The notes: generated by a model from the sequence alone, not told the origin. 64,000 nucleotides of DNA from Nicotiana tabacum (GCF_000715075.1 NC_134096.1:65787026-65851025); one strand, 5' to 3'; positions 12,005 through 22,858 are shown, counted from the stretch's first letter. Numbers and translations are program-made.

Positions 12005-12138
12005 CAGATATGAAGTACTGCAATTGAGTGATCACAGATGTTGAGTGTGTGTGGCAGATGATTTACTAGGCGATTTCAATGTTTAAGATTTGTGAATGCT
12101 CAGAGAGGGAAAAAACATAACAGTAACCCTAGGCCTTC

Positions 12139-12146
12139 TATTTATA
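12139..12146 (-). promoter_or_regulatory. internal TATA box upstream of env-like ORF
   Basis: The minus strand reads CGTATAAATAGAAGGCC, nearly the same as the LTR TATA (TATAAATAGAAGAG). As in the LTR, a GCGG-type array lies directly upstream. It is a plausible separate promoter for the env-like ORF about 0.9 kb downstream. Confidence 0.5.
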
Positions 12147-12181
12147 CGAGGCGGTTCTGACTGAGGGACAAAGGGTTGAGT

Positions 12182-12470
12182 GTGGCTGCATAATTCCCAT
12201 TACGGTCTGTACTCTGTTACCTGGGGGATTAGAAGCCCTTTTGTGCTGCGGTCGGCAGAAGTTTCTGTGCAGCCGCTAAATTTGTTGTGGACCGTAGAGT
12301 TTGTCGTACGGCTGCACTTTTGCCATTTCTCTGACAAACCAACTTTAGAGAATTGTCATTTTCCCCTTTCTAATTATGCAGTCCGCAATTTAATTGTGCG
12401 GGCGAAGATCACCTTTTGTTGTAGCAACCAACAATTTTTGGTCCGCATAATACATTTGCGGTCCGCACTC
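12182..12470 (-). promoter_or_regulatory. GCGG-type array upstream of internal TATA box
   Basis: Decayed copies of the LTR-type sites occur in pairs 18-21 bp apart (12182/12202, 12248/12269, 12287/12308, 12378/12398, 12439/12458). The arrangement relative to the TATA box copies that of the LTR U3. Confidence 0.5.
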
Positions 12471-12657
12471 CTTTTCACACTCAGCCAATTTTTTGGGCAT
12501 AATTCCTGTAAAGAACACTCATTCCTGCAACATACTTCAAAACCAGCTAGCACCAAAATAACACCTAACTACAAATGATGAAAAGGAAAGAAAAAGGAAC
12601 ATGGGTTGCTTCCCAAGAAGTACCTGATTTAACATCGTGACACGACGCAGATTACCA

Positions 12658-13775
12658 TCATTTGAAATGAATCACCGCCACAACGTGGCCATCACAAACT
12701 TTTCCCAGATAGTACTTTACCCGGTGACCATTGACTTGGAATACCTCATCATTTTTGTTCTTCAAGTCTAATTCACCAAATGGTGTCACACCCACGACTT
12801 CAAACGAGCCACTCCATTTAGACTTTAACTTCCCGGGAAACATCCTCAACCGTGAGTTGAACAACAATACAAGATCACCCTCTTTGAACTCCCTATTCTG
12901 AATGTATTTGTCATGGAGGTATTTCATCTTCTCTTTGTACAAGGACGAACTTGGATAGGCATGGTACCAGAACTCATCCAATTCATTCAAATGTGCAACC
13001 CGCAAGTTAGCAGCTGCATCCGAATCAAGATTCAATTTCTTTAAAGGCCACATGGCCTTGTGCTCAAGTTCCACCGGAAGATAACAAGCTTTGCCAAACA
13101 CCAACCAGTATGGAGACATCCTAGTAGTTTTTAAAGCAGTATGATAATCCCATAGTGCATCATCAAGCTTCTTTGACCAATCCGTCCGGTTAGCATTCAC
13201 TATTTTTGACAAGATACTTTTTATCTCCCGGTTGGAGACTTCCACTTGACCGCTAGCTTATGGATGATAGGGAGTCGTAACTTTATGAGTGACACCATAC
13301 TTTCTAAGCAAAGTGTCAAAAGCCTTGTTGCCAAAATGCGACCTCCATCGCTTATGATAACCCGCAGAGTACCAAATCTTGTGAAAATATTCTTCTTCAA
13401 GAATGCCACCACACTTCTCGCTTCATTGTTGGGTAGAGCAATGGCCTTAGCCCATTTAGATACATAATCAACTGCGACCAAGATGTAGGTGTTTCCACAA
13501 GAACTCACAAAAGGGCCCATGAAGTCAATACCCCACACATCAAAGATATCAATCTCCAAAATGGTACTGAGAGGCATTTCATTCTTCTTCGAGATTCCCC
13601 CGGCACATTGACATTCATCACATCTTTTCACCACATCACTTGCATCTTTGTAAAGAGTTGGCCAATAGAAACCGCAACTTAGCACTTTGGCCGCCGTTCT
13701 TGCTCCGCCATGGTGACTACCAAAAGGCGAAGAATGACATGTCTCAAGTATAAAATTTTGCTCTTTGTCCGGCAC
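12658..13775 (-). pseudogene. Athila integrase (broken)
   Basis: Integrase joins the element cDNA to host DNA. The N-terminal zinc-binding part is visible as an H-H-C-C pattern ([12 protein letters not shown] then CDECQC). The catalytic core has [11 protein letters not shown] (first Asp) and ISDGGR (second Asp). The frame shifts near 13245, and the Glu region continues as [11 protein letters not shown] in the second frame (13245-12658). The C-terminal part includes [22 protein letters not shown] and [12 protein letters not shown], typical of Ty3/gypsy integrases. No chromodomain follows, as expected for Athila. Confidence 0.85.
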
Positions 13776-13937
13776 ACATCTTCTAATTACCCCATCCGTG
13801 CAAATCCGGAAAAGTTATGGGTCGTCCCAATAATAATCTTGACAATCTTGTTTAAGATTCTTCCTTTGATTTGAAGAGAACTCATCCGGGATGATTCCAT
13901 ATACAAGGAAGTTTGCTAGATCCGTGAACCACAACAC

Positions 13938-14456
13938 CTACTTCATTAAGACAGTCAAGAGTTGCTCATCGGGGAAGGAGTCATTGATTTCGAGTCCATC
14001 ATGCGGCCTCCCCTCATCCTTCAAACGAGAAAAGTGGTCCGCCACTTGATTTTTACTCCCTTTTCGATCTTGGATGTCAATATCAAACTCTTGAAACACT
14101 ATCACCCATCTCATCAATTGAGCTTTTGAATATTTCTCGCTCAAAAGATAGCGAAATACCGCATGATCCGTATGAACAATAACCTTTGCACCTATCAAGT
14201 ATGGGCGGAACTTCTCAATTGCAAACACAATGGCAAGGAGATATTTCTCTGTAATGGTGTAATTGAGTTGGGCATCATTCATGGTCTTACTAACATAGTA
14301 GACCAGATGAAAAATCTTGTTGATGCATTGCCCCAAAACTGCTCCAACCGCTATATCACTAGCATCGCACATGAGCTCAAAAGGAATACTCCAATTAGGA
14401 GCGGGGATAATGGGAATGGTTGTCAACTTGCACTTTAGCAATTCAAAGGCTCTCAT
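13938..14456 (-). pseudogene. Athila RNase H region (broken)
   Basis: RNase H removes the RNA strand during cDNA synthesis. The frame contains FELMCDASDIAVGAVLGQ (first catalytic Asp), a tether-like stretch with ITEKYLLAIVFAIEKFRPYL (Glu) and VIVHTDHAVFRYLL, then RKGSKNQVADHFSRL (late Asp). Stops separate it from RT (near 14490) and from integrase (13776-13937, where the connecting sequence continues with lesions). Confidence 0.85.
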
Positions 14457-14492
14457 GCAATCATCATTGAAGTGAATCTTAGCATCTTTATC

Positions 14493-15566
14493 TTAGAGAT
14501 TGCACAACGGGTTCACCACTTTAGAAAAGTCCTTTATGAAACGCCGGTAGAACCCCGCGTGACCTAAGAAACTTCGCACGCCTTTCACTGAAGTTGGGGG
14601 TGAAAGTTTAGAAATCACCTCTATCTTTGCCTTGTCAACCTCTATGCCATTCTTTGAAAGTTTGTGGCCAAGGACAATGCCTTCCTCGACCATGAAATGA
14701 CATTTCTCCCAACTTAGCACCAAGTTTGTTTATTCATACTTTGCCAATACTCTATCCAAATTTGCCAAGCAATCATCAAAAGAATCTCCGACTACTGAGA
14801 AGTCATCCATGAATACCTCAAGGTAGTCCTCTACCATATCCATAAAGATCGCCATCATACACCTTTGAAAAGTTACCGGTGCATTACATAAGCCCAAATG
14901 GCATCCGCTTGAAATCGAAAGTACCATAGGGACATGTGAAAGTTATTTTCTCTTGATCTTCCGAAACAATAAGGATTTGGTTGTAGCCCGAATATCCATC
15001 TAGAAATCAATAGAAAGCACCTTCGGCCAACCTATCAAACATTTGGTCAAGGAAGAGAAGTGGAAAATGATCCTTCCTCGTGACTTTGTTTAGCTTGCGA
15101 TAGTCCATACACACTCTCCACCCGGTCACCGTTTTTGTGGGAATCAACTAATTCTTGTCATTGGTGACCACTGCCATGCCCCCTTCTTTGGGACACATTG
15201 CACCGAAGAAGTCCACGAACTATCGAAAATGTGGTAGACAACCCCGGTATTCAACCACGTGATAATCTCCTTTTTGACCACGTCTTGCATAGCTTCATTA
15301 AGTCTCCTTTGGTGTTCAATAGATGGTTTGGCATCTTCCTCCAAGTTAATCTTGTGCATGCAAAATGCAAGTCTTATTCCCGAAATATCCGCCAAAGTCA
15401 ACCCAATAGCCTTCTTCCTCTTGTGGAGAACTGCTAATGTAGAGTCAACCTGCACGTTAGTCAAACAAGAGTAAAGAATAACCGGTAAAGTAGAGCAAGG
15501 ACCAAGAAATTCATACCTAAGACGTGGAGGCAATGACTTCAACTCCAAGGCAGGAGGCTTTTCAAT
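14493..15566 (-). pseudogene. Athila reverse transcriptase (broken)
   Basis: Three frame pieces make up the domain. 15548-15144 has the RT start (SIEHQRRLNEAMQDVVKKEI and CVPKKG). About 15143-14928 carries the fingers/palm segment with a stop. 14927-14730 has the FMDDFSV active site (YxDD class) and 14723-14493 the thumb-side EKCHFMVEEGIVLGH and FYRRFIKDFSK. Stops near 14727, 14935 and 15146 break the frame. Confidence 0.87.
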
Positions 15567-16340
15567 TTAAGGCTTTGTAGGAGGAGTTTTCCTATTTTCA
15601 AGATCCAAGAAAAGTTTTCGTGGCGTACAGTTGTACGATCCCATTCCTTGTAAAGAATTCACACATTCCATGAAGCCATCAATTTCGTCATCATAAAAGT
15701 TGAGCAAGACGGCCTCCAACATAACACCCACATTAATCGTGGAACTTGTATCATCAATAATCACATCGGTCACCAAGTCCACCAAAAACCACACTTCATT
15801 GCTATTTGGTTGCCGCATAGATTAGCACACGTGGAACACCACCTTTTCATCACCCACCCGGAAAGTGAGTTCTCCAGCTTCCACATCAACAAGAGCCTTC
15901 CCCATAGCAAGGAAAAGTATTCCAAGAATAATTGTCACCTCATAGTCCACTTCACAATCAAGAATAACAAAATCTGTCGGAAGAATGAACTTATCAACAC
16001 GAACCAATACATCTTCAATCACTCCCAACGGTCTCTTCATAGTACAATCGGCCATTTGTAATCTCATAAATATGGGTCTTGGTTGCCCAATTCCTAAAGT
16101 CTTGAAAATTGAATAGGGCATTAAATTGATACTCACCCCAAGATCACAAAGAGCTTTAGTAAACTCAGCACTTCCAATGGTACAAGGGATTGTGAAAGCA
16201 CCGGGATTTTCCAATTTAGGAGCCATCAAATGCATAATTGTACTCACTTGATGAGTGACTTTGATAGTTTCAAAATTCATCGACCGCTTCTTTGTCACCA
16301 AATCCTTCATAAACTTTGTATAACCGGGTATTTGCCCCAA
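15567..16340 (-). pseudogene. Athila aspartic protease region
   Basis: The frame 16340-15822 contains ALCDLGVSINLMPYSIFKTL. In Athila/Tat elements the catalytic triad is usually D-L-G within this sentence, so the Asp is in place. The flap-side VILDCEVDYEVTIILGILFL matches the hydrophobic ILG part of retropepsins. After a stop near 15820 the frame 15818-15567 forms the acidic linker to RT. Confidence 0.82.
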
Positions 16341-17789
16341 GGCTTCAACATGTTCTCAACACGACCTATTTCATTGTTGGAAGAACTAGGACCATGGGAA
16401 GGATAAGGAGGTGGGTTGCTCGGTTGTTGATACATCAGGGGCCTTTGAAAACCTGACCCCCTATTTCCTTGATTATTATGCCACCCACCTTGATTGTTAC
16501 CTCCCCAATTGCCTTGGTTATTGTTTTTATTTCTGTTCACTTGATTATTGCCTCCACTCCAATTGCCTTGATTGTTTTTGTTATTCCAATTGCTTTGATT
16601 ATTTCCACCACTCCGATTACCTTGATTGAGAGAATTCCAATTTCCTTGATTGTTTTGAGGTCTCCATTATTGTTGGCTTGGGCCTTAGAAGTTGTTTCTT
16701 TGCCCTTGAAAGTTTTTCACATATTGGACCTCTTCTTCTTGGGCATTGTAGGAATCCTCTTGCCCAAACCCACTATCTTCTTGCACAAAATTTTCTACTC
16801 TTTGTTGCACTTGCGAACCCTTTGTTCTCCATTTATTCACCATCATACTTACTCCCTCCATTGCATTGACTTGCCTCGGGTTTTGCACTTGTTGAAGTTG
16901 AGCCTTTGCCAATTGGTTCATGGTGGTGGTCAACTCAGCTATGGCTTGCCCATGGTCATGCAATTCTTTGTGAAGGTGAATCACATTGGGATCACCCTGT
17001 GAAACATTAGCCCGAGATTGCCATGCCGATGAAGTATCTGATATCTCATCGAAAATATCACACGCCTCCGCATAAGGGGTAGTCATGAAGTTCCCACCGG
17101 CAAGTTGATTCACTACACATTGGTTGGTTGTATTGATCCCCCAATAGAAAGTTTGTTGAATCATGTTCTCCGTCATATCATTGTTGGGACACTCTTCCAC
17201 CATTGTTCTATATCTTTCCCATATCTCGTGTAGTGGTTCATTGGGCTCTTAATTGAGTGCTAGAATTTCATCCCGAAGAATAGCCATGTGCCCGGGAGAG
17301 AAGTACTTAGAAATAAATTTCTCCGCTAGTTCATCCCAAATATGAATGGAATGATTTGGCAAACGTTCCAACCAATCAAAAGCTTTCCCCCATAGAGAGA
17401 ATGAAAAAAGCCTTAGCCTCAAAGCATCTTCAGAGCCATTAGTTTGTTTAATCCCCCAATAAGTATCTACGAACCCCTTCAAGTGTTTGTATGCATTTTG
17501 ACTGGTGCACCGGTGAAAAACCCCTGTTGCTCGAGAAAAGTGAGCATCACGTTGGTTATTTGAAAGTTACCCGCCCTAATACGGTGAGGGACTATAGCAC
17601 TTGCATACCCTTTATTCGGCAACACCCGGTGTGGAGCCCATCTTGGTGGAGGTGGGGGTAGAGTGGGTACATTGTCATGAGGTGCTCAACCTCGTCTATT
17701 TGCTTGAGGTTCAAGAGGGACCTCATCTATTTGATCATCCTCAACGTCCACATCCCCCAAAGCTATGTTTCTGAACTCACGTTTTCCAT
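16341..17789 (-). pseudogene. Athila gag (broken)
   Basis: The capsid part is recognised at 17482-17249 by LRLRLFSFSLWGKAFDWLERL and EKFISKYFSPGHMAILRDEI. The next piece (17203-16685) has the NQCVVNQLAGGNF region and a Gln-rich linker. The Asn/Gly-rich tail (16540-16341, NNQGNWGGNNQGGWHNNQGN) is the nucleocapsid-side region. The start is placed at the ATG near 17789, but the N-terminal 300 bases have stops and frameshifts. A stop near 17248 separates the pieces. Confidence 0.82.
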
Positions 17790-17885
17790 TATTTCACCTA
17801 TGATTCTCAACACGTTAGTAACAAGGAAGGAAAATAAGATATTTCAAAAACACACCTAAATATATAGTTAACACCCTTTTTTAAC

Positions 17886-17903
17886 TCCTCGGCAACGACA
17901 CCA
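17886..17903 (-). other. Athila primer-binding site, tRNA-Asp type
   Basis: The minus strand reads TGGTGTCGTTGCCGAGGA a few bases after the 5' LTR end. The Athila-type tRNA-Asp primer site is TGGCGCCGTTGCCGGGGA; the differences are transitions. Confidence 0.8.
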
Positions 17904-18801
17904 AAATTGATCTCTTCGTAATTTCATACCTCAATTCAAGGTTATGAAACAGTCGATCGTAATAGTAGTACCCAACAAGAGTCGGGTTCGATTTCCATAG
18001 GGATTTATAAATGCGTGTTAGGCGTATATATTGTAGTACGTGAGTGTGGACTACCCCAATTTACACTTTCACAAATTAGGGTTGATTCTATGTCGAAGTT
18101 AAACTAAGATTGCAAAGTTAAGAAGTAAAACTAAGAGAATTATTTTTGTTATTTTTCAAGTTTTATAAAAAGTCTAGGGCTATGACCATCACCTAGGTGT
18201 TTTCCTAATGGGATATAAACCTTAATGCTTGTTTTATTGATCGGTGTGTATTGTAGCTATCAACTCTCAATTACCCACTCAACACCTCTTGGCCAGAGAG
18301 TGATTTTGCCAAATTTGGCTTTCTCAAGTCCAAATGGGTATTGCACGAAACGGTTGATAAAAGCTCAAGTCGGGTTATTACTATATCTTGGTTGAACCCT
18401 TTGATTGGGATTATCAATCTCTTGATTGACCTAATTTCTTGTTAGTCAAGTTTTCATAGACTAAATCTCTCTTTCTCAAGTAGGGACTAAGTCAATTAAG
18501 CATGAACTAATATTTGCAACCATTAATTCCACAAATTAAAGCATAAAAAGGCTAAATAATAAACACCCAACCATAAACAAGAACTAAGTTAAACACCCAT
18601 AAGGTTTACACACTAGGGCACATCCCTAGTAAAAATCTAGCTACTCATGCTTGGAATTGAAGAAATAGAAGAAGAAATGATAAATAAACTCATATTGTGA
18701 TATCAAAATGATAAAATCCATGTTAAAATATCCCAAAATATGAAAAACTAATAAAAGAAGTAAAGAGAAACGGCTGCTGTAGTTGCTGATGTCAAACTCT
18801 T

Positions 18802-18810
18802 CTATTTATA
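18802..18810 (-). promoter_or_regulatory. TATA box of Athila 5' LTR
   Basis: The minus strand reads TATAAATAGAAGAG, downstream of the phased GCGG-type array. It is the probable promoter of the element. Confidence 0.7.
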
Positions 18811-18853
18811 GAAAGCTGACAATTTCGGACAAAAGTGGCCTTTAGGAGTTTTT

Positions 18854-19240
18854 GCGGCCGCACAATTCCATGTGTGGTCTGCAGATTTCTTCAACTTGTC
18901 AGGACTTGGAGGTCTATGGCCGCAGAATTCTGATATGCGGTCGCAAGGCATTTTTTCTGCGATTCGCATATTTGTAACTGCAGTCGCAGTTTTGGTTCTG
19001 CGGTCCGCACTTTTACTTCTGCGGCCGCAAGCCACTTCTTCTGTGGCCGCACAATTCTTGTACAGTCCGCACTTCTGAGGGACTTGGAACTTGGGAATTT
19101 GGACATTCTCTGAACTTTGTTCCTAGCCCAGCTTTTGCGACCGCACAATTCATGTGTGGTATGCACTTTGCACAAAAAGGTTGCTAGACTTTCCTTCATC
19201 ATCTACGGCCGCAGATGAAATTCTGCGGTTCGCACTTTGT
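18854..19240 (-). promoter_or_regulatory. phased GCGG-type array in U3 of 5' LTR
   Basis: This is the same array as at 3221-3600, beginning GCGGCCGC at 18854 with the next site 20 bp on at 18874. Several sites are decayed by C-to-T or G-to-A changes relative to the other LTR. Confidence 0.6.
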
Positions 19241-19430
19241 GAGCTTCTATGCCTTTTATTGCCTTGAGTGTAGATTACTCCTTTTTGAGTTGGATATCAT
19301 CTCGGGAGTCCATCTTCCAATATTCATGCAGTTTAGCATATTTTATTAGTTTCGAGAACATAATTCAATGCTTTTAGACTAAAACTAAAGCCAAAATGTA
19401 CTAATAAGTAGTCAAAATCCCCACTTATCA

Positions 19431-19435
19431 GCCTC
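19431..19435. repeat. target-site duplication GCCTC (right) of Athila element
   Basis: It matches 2242-2246 exactly. The interrupted antisense ORF of the Tat element resumes immediately after it. Confidence 0.93.
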
Positions 19436-20733
19436 CCCGATTTGAGAAAGATCAACCTCGCCCCCCTTCTAGTTCGGAGGACCCTTGCCCTTCGAGTTGT
19501 TGTGGCACACTGGCCACTAGATAGAAGGCTTCTCCTCCCCCCTCGGAATCATCCCTCAATAGATAGAGTGAGTCCGGAGACGGTGCCCAAGCACTGGTGC
19601 TTTCCTTGGGTTTTCGCGCCAATATTTTCCTTGGCCTCTTTTTCTCAGGGTTCGGAGAACTGGGAGCCCCTTTCATTTTCTTCTCTTTATCCTATCCCGG
19701 AGCAGGGGACTCAGTGCGGAAATCATCACTATCGGATGGAGGCCTCATTGTAACGTCTTTTGATAAAACTTGCAAAAGGAAATAGAACAAAATTAGAACA
19801 TAGTAGTGCAAACGAGAAACCAATTATCGGTTACGAAAAGGATCTCACCATGGGAACGGGCCTCCCATAAACCCTTTGAAAGATTGCGCCACGAGCACTC
19901 GGAATAGGACCTTTGGGATACGAGGCCCTCGACCCACTCCTTGAGTCGAGGAAATGCGTCCGAGATCCAAGCAATAGCTGTGACACCACAGAACACCGAT
20001 GAAGAGAGAAAAATCAATTAAATAAAACTTGAAAGCAAGAGCATACTTATGTGACATGTTCCACTTTTTAGGGAATGACATTTGCTCGACTGGGATCAAA
20101 TTCGAAGTCTTTACTCGGACGAATCGGCCTAGCCAGCCTCGATCCCGATCTTCATCTATGCTCGAGAATGGGGCCTGACTAGCCTGACGGGCGAGCTTGA
20201 TCAGTCCTCCTCGATAGAGTCAGGGACTGTATAGGCGCATAATATGATCGATGGTGAAAGGGTATCCTTCGATCTTGCTTACGAAAAAACGAAGGAGGAT
20301 TATGATCCTCAAGAAAGAAGGATGAATTTGACCAAGGGTCACATTGTATATTTTATAAAAATCAATGATGACCGGGTCTAAAAGACCCAGCGTGAAGGGA
20401 TAAGTGTAAACACATAAAAACCCTACATGTTTCGTCGAGTTTAGGGACCACTACATGTTTGTTAGACCAGTTGCAATCCTTTTTCACCTCAGAGGGAACA
20501 TCTTCGGTGATCGAACAGATACACCTCGAGACCTCCTCACATCGACGTGGTACCAGGAAGGGCTTTTCGATTTTGAAATTAGCATTGATCGGGCACCCCC
20601 CGGGGATGAACATTTTACGAAGAGGTTTCAGTGTCGGTTCCTCAGCAACAACAGACGAAACATTTCTCTCAACAACTAGTCGTGAAGCAGAGAGAGTTTC
20701 TTTTTGGGGAACAGATTTTGAAGTCTTCTCCAT
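19436..20733 (-). pseudogene. antisense additional ORF of Tat element, N-terminal half
   Basis: Start ATG is at 20733 (minus). The first frame runs to 20362 and includes VVVPKLDETC; the conserved part follows in other frames (about 20361-20060), with HPSFLRIIILLRFF and SSIDEDRDRGWLGRFVRVKT readable. Two short intron-like gaps are visible: one at about 20057-19983 ends in TGGTGTCACAG before AWISDAFPRLKEWVE, and one at about 19850-19765 starts GTGAGATCC. A Ser/Pro-rich, Lys-rich part follows to 19452. A TATA-like GATAAATACC lies on the minus strand at 20921-20930. The function is unknown. Reading frames in this position and orientation are a feature of some Tat-lineage elements. Confidence 0.72.
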
Positions 20734-20920
20734 TTCTGTAAAAAAAAGGAAGAGAAGTAAAGGAAAAAAGGTTTAAGTGAAAAATAATGGATGATTGGCA
20801 AATGAAGAACTCTTATGCAAAATCTCAGAAAGCTAGAATAAAAGAGCTTAGAAGTGTTGAAATATCTTAGATACGAGGGCAGAAGGTTTGGATGTAAAGT
20901 TTGAATGAACAAAGGAAGAG

Positions 20921-20930
20921 GTATTTATCA
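20921..20930 (-). promoter_or_regulatory. possible TATA box of the antisense ORF
   Basis: The minus strand reads AATGATAAATACCTC about 190 bp upstream of the antisense ORF start. It is a weak match, supported only by position. Confidence 0.3.
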
Positions 20931-21029
20931 TTTTTCAAGCGATAATTCACATCTGGGAGTGGCCGACCAGCGACTGACAAACATTTAATGCCTTAAAAAC
21001 TAGACCGACGAGATGTTTCAACTATTTTT

Positions 21030-21210
21030 GTCACTTACATCATGATTTATCGAAGTGATAATTGGGAGCTCATACCGTTTCTCACCATTTACTCTCCGAA
21101 AAATGAGGGGACTTTACGTCATGATTTTTGTCGCTTACGTCATAATATATCGAACTTAGAATCGGGAGCTCATATCGTTTCTCGTCATTTACTCTACGAA
21201 AAATGGGGGG
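21030..21210 (+). repeat. 100-bp direct duplication ending in the polypurine tract
   Basis: GTCACTTACATCATGATTTA at 21030 and GTCGCTTACGTCATAATATA at 21130 begin two copies exactly 100 bp apart. Each ends in a purine tract (GAAAAATGAGGGGA at 21098 and GAAAAATGGGGGGA at 21198). Only the second directly abuts the LTR. Confidence 0.85.
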
Positions 21211-21216
21211 ACTATC

Positions 21217-21862
21217 TGTATACGGGTAAAATCAAACTTGAGATTTGACCGAGCATCCAGCACAACAGTTTGGGATCAAGAGATGGTGATGAAATCTCGG
21301 AGATTGGTTCCTGCCTTACCGGATTAGTCACCAGAACCACCAGACTTGCCTTCGAGTTTACCGAGGTCATAACCGGTCTTGGTTATAACGGTCTCGAGGA
21401 ACATATTGCCAGCTTATCCGACAAGGGTCCGAAATTCCCGTAACTAACAGGACATTACGGCGGAAATCACGAAACATAGCAAAAAAGGGACCAACGATCA
21501 ACAAATCAAGGACATTTTTACCTTTTATGGAATAATAGAATAATACCTTAAAAGTAGGTTCCTATAAATATATAAAGGGGGCTCATAACTCATGAAGGAC
21601 ATTGTAACATACATTCATACTCAATACATTACCGCTACTCTTTAAGTTCTGATCCTTTGGTGTTTTGTTGTTGATCAAAGTACATTCAGCTCAAGGGCAG
21701 TCAACTTTCCTAGGCTGATATTATCCAATTCGTGTGGTTTGCTGTTAATTTATCGTTATTTATTTCAATTGCAATCTAATTTATCATTCAAGTATCAAAT
21801 TAATCTGCATACACTTAAAATCACTAACAAATTCAATTGGCATCCGATTTTGAGGGTAAACA
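21217..21862 (+). repeat. 3' LTR of the Tat-lineage element (646 bp)
   Basis: It begins TGTATACGGGTAAAATC after the polypurine tract and ends TTTTGAGGGTAAACA. A TATA box (CTATAAATATATAAAGGGG, near 21561) is followed about 35-40 bp downstream by the probable RNA start region. No primer site follows the LTR, so this is the 3' copy. Confidence 0.8.
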
Positions 21863-22154
21863 CAAGAATTGACTATCAGGACTATAAAAGAAATGGGATA
21901 TTGTGGATAGCAGGACGCTTGCAAATTTGTGCATGACCGCGGGACTAGATTAAGATAGTTGAAAGTTATGTGTTGATATTATTGAGATTATATATGAGTA
22001 AATGATCAAAAGATTCTGTATGTATAGGTTCGTTTTCTTCGCCTTGCTTTTCCCTCTTTCTGTTATTCTCAGTTGCATCAACTATGTAAAATTATGTTGC
22101 CTAGCTGGTGAATTTTGGTTTAGTTTGGCTGTAGCGCATGTTTTGTGTGTGGGT
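21863..22154. other. unassigned flanking sequence between two retroelements
   Basis: AT-rich sequence with no gene that I recognise. A 62-codon plus-strand frame at 22002 is hydrophobic but has no supporting features. It ends with TGGGT (22150-22154), the left target duplication of the next solo LTR. Confidence 0.5.
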
Positions 22155-22858
22155 TCTATACGGTCAAAATCGGTTTCGACCTTCATATGATTAGTCAAGA
22201 TTGGAACATAATGGACCGAAGGTCATCTTCATAATATCGAGATAAGATCTGAAGCCAGGGTACCGAGCTCAAATTTCTGGGACCGATCGAATACTTAGTG
22301 CTCAAAGTCATTACCAAACTCGAGTCCAAATCGAACTATAATGTGAAGAGGTATCAACGAGCTTAAGAGCCAGAGACCGACCAATATTGAGCCCGAGTCG
22401 ATACCGAGACTCGAGTTAATATCAAGCTCTAAATATGAAAATCGACCAATACCAAATCCGATCAAGATCGAGCTAAGAGACAAGAGCCGTTACGGCCACA
22501 CTAAGGGAGAGAATCTCGACGGGAATTAGGGAAAAAACTAATCTATCATGGGATCCCCACTATGTATTTTTAATTATATCTAAAGTAGGATCCATCTACT
22601 ATAAGAGGGATGGTTACTATTTCTGGAGGCAGATCGAACATTAAGGAATTCTCAGAGATTATCCTTTTGTGAGTTTTATGCATTGATTCATCTTACTTGT
22701 TCATAAATCATTTTTTACTCAGTTTGGTTTGTATTTCATTCCTTTTTTACAGCCAATATTCGATATTTTTCTACTTACTTTTCCGATTTGTACCAAGCTA
22801 CACCACGTATCATTAGAACTACGTATAAATTCAACTCTATCCGTTTTTCGGATAAACA
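22155..22858 (+). mobile_element. solo LTR of a Tat-like family (704 bp)
   Basis: It starts TCTATACGGTCAAAATCGG and ends CGTTTTTCGGATAAACA, paralleling the Tat LTR at 21217 (TGTATACGGGTAAAATC ... GGGTAAACA). TGGGT occurs immediately on both sides (22150-22154 and 22859-22863), so the boundaries are firm. The first dinucleotide is TC instead of TG. A TATA-like CTACTATAAGAGG lies near 22597. Confidence 0.87.

Larger units (their letters stand above)
2247..19430 (-). mobile_element. complete Athila-type Ty3/gypsy retrotransposon, minus strand, 17.2 kb
   Basis: Two LTRs (2247-3797 and 17908-19430) flank an interior that, read on the minus strand, has a tRNA-Asp-like primer site, gag, protease, RT, RNase H, integrase, an env-like ORF, a long 3' non-coding region and a polypurine tract. 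An exact 5-bp target duplication GCCTC flanks it. The gag sequence, the DLG-type protease and the env-like ORF after integrase all point to the Athila lineage. All reading frames are broken, so this copy is not autonomous. A 3.6-kb solo LTR (4682-8266) is inserted in its 3' non-coding part, which accounts for much of the unusual length. Confidence 0.9.
17908..19430 (-). repeat. Athila 5' LTR (1523 bp)
   Basis: It runs from TGATCTCTTCG to CCACTTATCA on the plus strand. It carries the same GCGG-type array (18854-19240) and TATA box (18802-18810) as the 3' LTR. The LTRs differ by many substitutions and indels, so the insertion is not recent. Confidence 0.92.
1..21862 (+). mobile_element. Tat-lineage Ty3/gypsy LTR retrotransposon, 3' part, interrupted by Athila insertion
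   Basis: What is present, in order, is a tandem-repeat 3' region, an additional ORF on the opposite strand (20733 down to 830, split at 2246/19436), a duplicated polypurine tract and a 3' LTR ending GGGTAAACA at 21862. This order (pol, repeats, antisense ORF, 3' LTR) is described for the Tat group such as Retand, Grande and RIRE2. Pol and the 5' LTR would lie to the left of the window. The stretch 446-829 holds no gene that I can see. The Athila element at 2247-19430 is a later insertion and is not part of this element. Confidence 0.75.

Noticed and set aside
16469..17002. 177-codon plus-strand ORF with hydrophobic repeats
   Set aside because: It is the antisense reading of the Asn/Gly/Gln-rich gag tail; the hydrophobic repeats come from complementing those codons.
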